A program made the position numbers and the translations under genes. The notes below the pieces were generated by a model. It saw only the letters and a program-made list of their open reading frames with translations, did not search any database and had not been told where the DNA came from. Of a stretch of DNA of 64,000 nt, positions 58,844 through 64,000 are shown in pieces. Numbering within the stretch: position 1 is the first letter of the stretch; each line of letters opens with the position of its first letter. The stretch is from Piscinibacter gummiphilus (GTDB taxonomy: Bacteria > Pseudomonadota > Gammaproteobacteria > Burkholderiales > Burkholderiaceae_C), in assembly GCF_002116905.1 (NCBI RefSeq), contig NZ_CP015118.1, positions 6,262,001 to 6,326,000 on the forward strand, written 5' to 3'.

Positions 58844-61219
58844 TCACAGCCCGATGTCGAGCGAGATGAAGGTGCCGTCGGTGAAGGTCAGGGTCAGGTC
58901 CTTGAACTTGCCCACCACCTCGGTGTTGTTGACGTAGAGGTCGGCTTCCTTCGCGTCCGGGCCCCAGGTCATCGACAGGTTCGACGCGGCTTCGGTCAGC
59001 TTGGTCGAGTACTTGCCGTTGGCCTGGCGGGTGGCCACCGCGCCGACCTGCTGCTTCGGCGTGCCGTTGACGATCGAGCGGTAGCTCAGCGTCACGGTGG
59101 CCGGGCCGTCTTCGTGGCTGGCCATGGCCGTGTTCAGCGTCAGTTCGAGCTTCGGACGGGTCGGGGCGGTCACGGAACCCGTGAACGTCAGCGACGTGTT
59201 GAAGTTGTTCGTGGCGCTGTCCTCGGCGGTGGCCGTGTAGTTGCCATAGCCGGTGATGGCGGCGGTCAGCGAACCGGCCAGGAACTCGTTCGTCGTGCCG
59301 TTGCTGATGTTGCGCAGCGAACCGGTCAGCGTGCCCTTCGTCGGGATGTGCGACGTCAGCGACTTGTCCCAGGCGTTGTCCGTCAGGGCCAGGGTGCCGG
59401 CGAACTCGGAGTTGCCGGTGGTCCACACGAGGTCGATGGAGGCGGTGGCGATGTCGCCGCCGGCCGGCTCGACCGCCGTCGGAGCGTTGCGGGCCACGAG
59501 GTTACCGTTCGCGTCCCACGACATCGGGATCTCCGAGGTCGAACCCGACTTCACGTCCAGCGTGCCGAGCAGCGTGCCGTCGGCCTTGTACGACTTGGCC
59601 GTGCCCTTGAAGGTCGTCGACGACATGTTGTCGGCGCCGATCGTGCGGGTGCCCGACAGGTCGACCGTGGTCTTCGCGTCGATGAGGGTGGTGCCACCGG
59701 TCTCGAACGCGGCGGCGAAGTCACCCACCAGCTGGACGGCCGTGATGCGGTTGTTGACGATCGTCGGGGTGGCGACGCCGACGACCGACTCGGACAGCGC
59801 CTCGTTGACCGGGTTGGCGCACGGTGCCGGGTTGCAGCTCGTGGTGCGGCGGGCGCGGGTCGAGTAGGCGAACGTGCCATCGGCCTTCGGCTCGATCGAG
59901 AAGCCGTGGCGGTACCGCGTCGCCACGGTCCCGTTGTTCGTGAAGGTGAAGACCACCTTGTAGTTGACCGTGCAGCCGATGAACTTGGCGTTGTCCTTCG
60001 ACGTGGCGAGTTCGGTGTTCTGCGCCGTCGTGTAGAGCGAGCAGCCGACGGTCGGGAAACCGTTCTGCTCGTCGCCGCGGTTGCGGGTCATCGCGCCCGT
60101 GCCGAACATGAAGTCGTTGTACATGTCGATGCCGGTGATGATCGCGCCGGCGTCCTTCACGACCATCTCGGCGGGAGCCTGCACGGCCTCCATGGCTTCG
60201 ACGAACTTGAAGGCTTCCTGGTTCACGGCGCCCTTGGCGATCGACGTGGCGCCGCCCTTGCTGAACAGGGCCTGGAAGTCGCTGCGGATGCCGGTGAACA
60301 GCTGGGTCGCGGCGGCGATGGCGGTGACGTTGCCGGCCGGGGCGGGCTTGCCGTCGCCTTCGAGCTTGCCGACGACGCCGGCGACCGTGCCTTCGTTGAT
60401 GGTCGTGCCAGCGGTCAGCTGCGGGTCCGCCACGACGGCTTCAGCCGCGGCGACCAGCTTCTCGGCGACGTTGACGCCGCCGACGGTCCCGGGGTTCGTG
60501 GAGGTGATGGACGCCGAGGCGGCCAGCGCGTCGACCACGCATTTCGTGCGGGCACCGAGGTCGGTGGCCGAGCAGCCGAGGCCGCCGTCGTTCGCGAGCT
60601 TGGACACGGCGGTCAGCATCACGGCGAGGGCCTGCTGCTCCGGGGTCGTGGCGTTCTGGAGCGTGGTCGGGGCGATCACCGAGGAGTCGAAGCCCAGCAG
60701 CTGGCGCACGTTCGACAGCGCGGTCGTCGCGTTGGTGGCGGTGATGCCGCCTTGCGCGCCGGCAGCGGCGGCCGCGGCGAGTTCCGTGAACGGCGTCACG
60801 TGCGACGTGATGGTCGTGGTGCCCGTCGTCGGGGCGATCACGAGGCTGCGCAGCGAGAAGCCGTCGGGAAGCGAAACGGCCTGGCCGGTGACTTCGTCGA
60901 GGGTCTTGGTCTTGCCGGAGATGGCCGAGACACGCACCACGTACGGGGTGCCGCGGACGCCTTCGAAGCTCGGCAGCGTGTACTTGCCGTCAGCGTCGGA
61001 TTCGACGGACGACAGCGTCTTGGTCAGGTCCACCGTGCCGTCGGCCTTGACGGGGTGCACGGAAACGAGTGCGAACTGCAGCGCGCCCTTGGCGGCGACG
61101 CCGGACAGAGCGACAGAAGACGTGGTCGGCGTCGTGGTGCCGCCATCGCCACCGTCACCACCGCAGGCGGTGACGAGACCGGCGACCGCGAGGGTCGCCA
61201 AGAGGGAATGCAAGCGCAT
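58844..61219 (-). CDS. Large surface lipoprotein
   Basis: The protein has 791 residues. The lipobox LVTAC (Cys about 19) is followed by a Gly/Thr-rich spacer. An N-terminal carboxypeptidase-regulatory-like or Ig-like fold (about 45-110, VSVHPVKADGTVDLTKTLSSVESDADGKYTLPSFEGVRGTPYVVRV) opens the protein. A helical, Ala-rich middle follows, then many beta strands to the end. No catalytic motif is recognised. GGAG precedes the ATG at 61219. The 211-base divergent gap (61220-61430) to the response regulator gene has no further gene and likely carries both promoters. Confidence 0.75.
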   Translation of the reverse strand: MRLHSLLATLAVAGLVTACGGDGGDGGTTTPTTSSVALSGVAAKGALQFALVSVHPVKADGTVDLTKTLSSVESDADGKYTLPSFEGVRGTPYVVRVSAISGKTKTLDEVTGQAVSLPDGFSLRSLVIAPTTGTTTITSHVTPFTELAAAAAAGAQGGITATNATTALSNVRQLLGFDSSVIAPTTLQNATTPEQQALAVMLTAVSKLANDGGLGCSATDLGARTKCVVDALAASASITSTNPGTVGGVNVAEKLVAAAEAVVADPQLTAGTTINEGTVAGVVGKLEGDGKPAPAGNVTAIAAATQLFTGIRSDFQALFSKGGATSIAKGAVNQEAFKFVEAMEAVQAPAEMVVKDAGAIITGIDMYNDFMFGTGAMTRNRGDEQNGFPTVGCSLYTTAQNTELATSKDNAKFIGCTVNYKVVFTFTNNGTVATRYRHGFSIEPKADGTFAYSTRARRTTSCNPAPCANPVNEALSESVVGVATPTIVNNRITAVQLVGDFAAAFETGGTTLIDAKTTVDLSGTRTIGADNMSSTTFKGTAKSYKADGTLLGTLDVKSGSTSEIPMSWDANGNLVARNAPTAVEPAGGDIATASIDLVWTTGNSEFAGTLALTDNAWDKSLTSHIPTKGTLTGSLRNISNGTTNEFLAGSLTAAITGYGNYTATAEDSATNNFNTSLTFTGSVTAPTRPKLELTLNTAMASHEDGPATVTLSYRSIVNGTPKQQVGAVATRQANGKYSTKLTEAASNLSMTWGPDAKEADLYVNNTEVVGKFKDLTLTFTDGTFISLDIGL

Positions 61220-61430
61220 CGGGTGATCTCCCAGTGAAGGCGCCTCCCGGGCGCCCTTGTGTCGACGCGGACCCCACCTGGAATCCGCCTGCCGAGACTG
61301 TGTCAGCGCGGAAACAAAACCGGGATCGGTGTGACGGGTGACCGCGCCACATGCCGGCATCGGCCATCCGGATGAGGCCGCGCCGGTCCGAGCACCGATA
61401 ATCGAACGATCCCGTGCTCCGCCATCCGGC

Positions 61431-62105
61431 ATGAAAACGCTCCTCGTCGACGACCACACCCTGTTCCGCGAAGGCCTGGCGATGCTCATCTCGCACGGGT
61501 TCCCCGACGTCCAGCTGCACCAGGCCGGCGACATCGCCGAGGCGCTGGGCCTGCTCCGGTCCGATGGCGGCTTCGAGCTCGTGCTGCTCGACCTGGGGCT
61601 GCCCGACAGCGCCGGCGTGCAGGGGTTGCAGCGCCTGCGCGAGCAGGCGCCCGATGTCACCGTCGTCGTGCTGTCAGCCGACGAGACGCCCGAGACCGTG
61701 CTGTCGGCCATCGATGCCGGAGCCGCCGGCTTCGTGCCGAAGACGGCCAAGGCCGGGGTCATGCAGGCCGCGCTGAGGGTGGTGCTGGCCGGTGGGGTCT
61801 ACCTGCCGCCGTCGGTGCTCGGGCACGCGCGCGGCGAGCCGGCTCCCGTGGCCAAGGTGGAAGCGCCCGTGGCCGACGATCCCGAGGCCACCGGCCCGGG
61901 TGGCCTGTCGCCCCGCCAGGCCGACGTGCTGCGCCTGCTGGTGGCGGGCAAGCCGAACAAGCTGATCTGCCGCGAGCTCGACCTCGCCGAGTCCACCGTC
62001 AAGACCCACCTCGCGGCGATCTTCCGCAAGCTGGAGGTGACGTCGCGCACGCAGGCCGTGGTGGCCGCGGCGCGGCTCGGACTGGTCTTCGGCGCCGACC
62101 GCTGA
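61431..62105 (+). CDS. NarL/FixJ-type response regulator
   Basis: The protein has 224 residues. The receiver domain has the acidic pair Asp7/Asp8, the phospho-acceptor Asp54 (VLLDLGLPDSAG) and Lys in FVPKTAKAG. A LuxR-type helix-turn-helix occupies about 160-224 (LSPRQADVLRLLVAGKPNKLICRELDLAESTVKTHLAAIFRKLEV). No kinase gene is adjacent, so it is an orphan within the window. Its promoter region is shared with the divergent lipoprotein, which may be a target. The ATG at 61431 was chosen over upstream in-frame starts by family length. Confidence 0.92.
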   Translation: MKTLLVDDHTLFREGLAMLISHGFPDVQLHQAGDIAEALGLLRSDGGFELVLLDLGLPDSAGVQGLQRLREQAPDVTVVVLSADETPETVLSAIDAGAAGFVPKTAKAGVMQAALRVVLAGGVYLPPSVLGHARGEPAPVAKVEAPVADDPEATGPGGLSPRQADVLRLLVAGKPNKLICRELDLAESTVKTHLAAIFRKLEVTSRTQAVVAAARLGLVFGADR

Positions 62106-62126
62106 CGCGGCCGGCGCCGTGCCCCG

Positions 62127-64000
62127 TCAGGGGTACAGCGAACCCGCCGTCACCGGGAAGGCGGTGGTGTCGTTGCGCACCCAGTTCGCCGTGTTGGCGA
62201 TGGCCGCGCGCAGTGCGGCCGGGTCGGCGATCGAGAGCGTGCCGCCGTAGCGCACGTTGTCGTCCGGCGTGAACGCGATGAACGCGCCCGCGGGGTTCAG
62301 CGCCGCCTGCAGCGTGGCGTCGAGCGGGCCCGCCGTGCCCATGTTGATCGCGGCGAGGTAGCGGTCGACCACCAGCGTCGGCGCACCCGCGGCCACCGGC
62401 AGGGTGGGGATGCTGCCCTGGAACGCGAAGATCGTTTCGGTGGAGGTGCTGATGCCGCCGCCCGAGCCGACGATGTTGCCCTTGTCGGTGGTGGGCGTGG
62501 CGGCGTCCGGCAGCACGGTCACGATGGTGCCGGCGGCGTAGGCGCGGTCGGCGGTCCACATGAAGGCCGATTCGTTGGTGGCGGTCAGGCTGTCGCGGTC
62601 GCTGAAGGCGATCTGCGTGCCGGCCGTGATGTCGCGCATCAGGATGAAGGCGAAGGCGTCCGTGGCGTCGCCGTTCACCGCGATGAACAGCAGGTCGCCC
62701 GCGGCGAGCGTGGTGGGCGGCGTGGTGCCGGCCGTGACGAAGTTCAGGGCCGTGGTGTCGCTGATGCCCGCGAACGCGTTGCCCACGGTGTCGGTCACGG
62801 CGGTGGCGGCCACCAGCACGTGGTAGGCCGTGCCGCTGCGCAGGTCGGCCGTCGGGTTGACGGTGACCGTGGTGCCGTTGAAGGTCACCTGCGTGGTGTC
62901 CGTCGCCGCGATGGTGCGGACATCGTCGCTGCCGTTGCTGATCGTGAAGGCGCCGGTGCCGGCCTTGACGGGTTCGCTGAACGTGAACGTGAGGTTGCCG
63001 CCCTCGGCGATGGCCGTGGCGTTGTCGATCGGCGTGCTGGATGCGAGCGTGGGCGCCGTGGTGTCGGGCACCGACGTGAAGGCGAGCTTCTGTGCGTCGG
63101 ACACGGCCTGCGTGGCGGTGCCCGCGGCATCGCGGAACACGCCGCTGGCGAACTGGACGCTGTACGCGGTGTTCGGCACCAGGTCGGCCGTCGGGTTGAT
63201 CTTGACCGTCGCGCCCGAGATCGTGACCTGCGTGGTGTCGGTGACCGCGATGGTGCGGGTGTCGCCGCCGCTGCCGATCAGCGTGATGTTGCCGGTGCCG
63301 GCCAAGACGTTCGCGGAGAACGTGAGGTACAGGTTGCTGCCGAGGCCCACGGCGTTCGCCGAACGGGTCGGTGCGAACACCCACAGCTGGGGCAGGGCCT
63401 GCGAGCCGCCGCCGGCCTCGTTCGTCACGTACAGGTTCAGCTGCTTGTCGAAGGTGACCCCTTCGTGCTGGGCCGACTGCAGGATGTCGAGCGTGCCGTA
63501 CACGCGCCCGGTGCGGTCGGTCTTGACGAGGCGTCCCGTGTCGTTGCTCAGCACGATCAGGTGCGAGTAGTCCGGGGCGGTCGACGGCAGCACGTTCGAC
63601 AGCGCATGGATGTCGCCGAAGTCGGCGACGTTCAGCTTGGCCGGGTCGAACAGGTCCTTCGGAGTCTCCGTCGTGGCGGAACCGTTCGAGGCCGTGCCCG
63701 CGACGAAGTCGATCGTGGTCTGGAAGATGCCCTGCGGCGTCATCTCCTTGACGAACACGTAGCCGTTGGTCATCGGGTCGAACGTGACCCCTTCGAGGCC
63801 GATGTTGCCCACCGTGGTGGCGAGCTTCACCGTGCGCACCGTGGCGGCGTCGAGCGTCGTGCCCGCCTTGTAGGTGAAGAGGTTCGCGCTGCGCACGCGT
63901 TCGTCGGCGACGACGAACTGGCCGTTGCCAATCGCGGCGATGCCTTCCGGATCCGCGAAGAGGCCGGCGGGCAGCGACATGGTGTCGATCACCTGGCCGG
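62127..64000 (-). CDS. SdiA-regulated-like surface protein with Ig-like repeats (partial, N-terminus off the right edge)
   Basis: The frame runs open through the right edge (GQVIDTMSLPAG continues upstream), so a GTG at 63992 is not the start. About the first 200 visible residues resemble an SdiA-regulated propeller: FADPEGIAAIGNGQFVVADER, GNIGLEGVTFDP and QHEGVTFDKQLNLYVTNEAGGG. Two Big_5/SbsA-type Ig-like repeats follow at about 205-305 and 308-415, sharing DTTQVT-NPTADL blocks. The end (DLLFIAVNGDATDAFAFILMRDITAGTQIAFSDRD) is a separate domain found in surface proteins. Likely exported; the signal is outside the window. Confidence 0.8.
   Translation of the reverse strand, partial: GQVIDTMSLPAGLFADPEGIAAIGNGQFVVADERVRSANLFTYKAGTTLDAATVRTVKLATTVGNIGLEGVTFDPMTNGYVFVKEMTPQGIFQTTIDFVAGTASNGSATTETPKDLFDPAKLNVADFGDIHALSNVLPSTAPDYSHLIVLSNDTGRLVKTDRTGRVYGTLDILQSAQHEGVTFDKQLNLYVTNEAGGGSQALPQLWVFAPTRSANAVGLGSNLYLTFSANVLAGTGNITLIGSGGDTRTIAVTDTTQVTISGATVKINPTADLVPNTAYSVQFASGVFRDAAGTATQAVSDAQKLAFTSVPDTTAPTLASSTPIDNATAIAEGGNLTFTFSEPVKAGTGAFTISNGSDDVRTIAATDTTQVTFNGTTVTVNPTADLRSGTAYHVLVAATAVTDTVGNAFAGISDTTALNFVTAGTTPPTTLAAGDLLFIAVNGDATDAFAFILMRDITAGTQIAFSDRDSLTATNESAFMWTADRAYAAGTIVTVLPDAATPTTDKGNIVGSGGGISTSTETIFAFQGSIPTLPVAAGAPTLVVDRYLAAINMGTAGPLDATLQAALNPAGAFIAFTPDDNVRYGGTLSIADPAALRAAIANTANWVRNDTTAFPVTAGSLYP

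Noticed and set aside
58718..61237. An 839-residue plus-strand frame opposite the large lipoprotein
   Set aside because: Arg/Gly/Val shadow; the minus strand has a lipobox, ribosome site and terminator.
1..64000. CRISPR arrays, tRNA or rRNA genes
   Set aside because: No regularly spaced repeats, cloverleaf-like segments or rRNA stretches were seen on reading; a tRNAscan or Infernal run would settle this.

Overview
The window is high-GC DNA (visibly close to 70% in most genes) with tightly packed genes, frequent ATGA overlaps between neighbours, and a set of families typical of Burkholderiales: a Bug/TctC solute-binding protein, the YiaAB and DUF2145 neighbourhood, Lhr helicase, GTP-dependent PEP carboxykinase and RlmJ. 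It looks like a chromosomal segment of a free-living betaproteobacterium of the Leptothrix/Rhizobacter/Piscinibacter type. The genus is an inference. No rRNA, tRNA or CRISPR array was seen.

Region 1 (1-11.8 kb) appears to be the edge of a non-flagellar type III secretion locus. It holds a lytic transglycosylase cut by the left edge, the export-gate switch protein SctU, a LysM/CHAP-like hydrolase, a FliO-like membrane protein, a glycine-rich secreted-type protein, two tandem beta-propeller lipoproteins and a DUF1521 protein of the NopE1 self-cleaving type. Short repeated boxes (GCACCCTAGC, AGCTATCGCACG) lie upstream of several of these genes. A fragment of the glycine-rich gene is duplicated about 3 kb downstream. 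Two paralogous unknown genes, a PrsW-type membrane protease and a GYF_2 membrane protein are interspersed.

Region 2 (11.8-29.4 kb) is metabolic. It holds PEP carboxykinase, a LysE exporter and a galactarate/glucarate catabolic set (galactarate dehydratase, ketoglutarate-semialdehyde dehydrogenase, KdgD) with near-identical palindromic operators, next to a TctC-type binding protein and a hydroxyacid dehydrogenase. Then come a tungstate/molybdate-type binding protein overlapping a MOSC protein, a complete IS4-family element inserted in a REP-like palindrome, an old yellow enzyme, an MDR reductase with a divergent LysR regulator, RlmJ and a CoA-transferase.

Region 3 (29.5-46.8 kb) holds a secreted hydrolase-like protein, a GspC-like protein, an XRE regulator, small membrane genes, a DUF2145 protein, an MFS/acyltransferase fusion and an SDR. 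These are followed by a five-gene, largely overlapping operon matching the STM4011-STM4015 families (two radical SAM enzymes, an alkaline-phosphatase-like hydrolase, an ATP-grasp-like protein and a leucine-rich protein; function unknown), a ParA-like ATPase and the large helicase Lhr.

Region 4 (46.8-50.0 kb) is the most striking. It is a low-GC two-gene island flanked by two diverged copies of the lhr tail plus the end of an outer-membrane protein gene. One gene encodes a 513-residue coiled-coil protein with a RelE-like C-terminus. The other encodes a protein with a His-Gly / Ala-Cys arrangement like CHAT/caspase-type peptidases. I propose it as a candidate undescribed defence or toxin module. 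This is inference.

Region 5 (50-64 kb) holds the outer-membrane protein, a run of small membrane genes, a Nudix hydrolase, a GMC oxidoreductase, an Rnk-like factor, an alpha/beta hydrolase, tRNA-guanine transglycosylase, two envelope proteins, an orphan NarL-type response regulator, and a large SdiA-regulated-like surface protein cut by the right edge.
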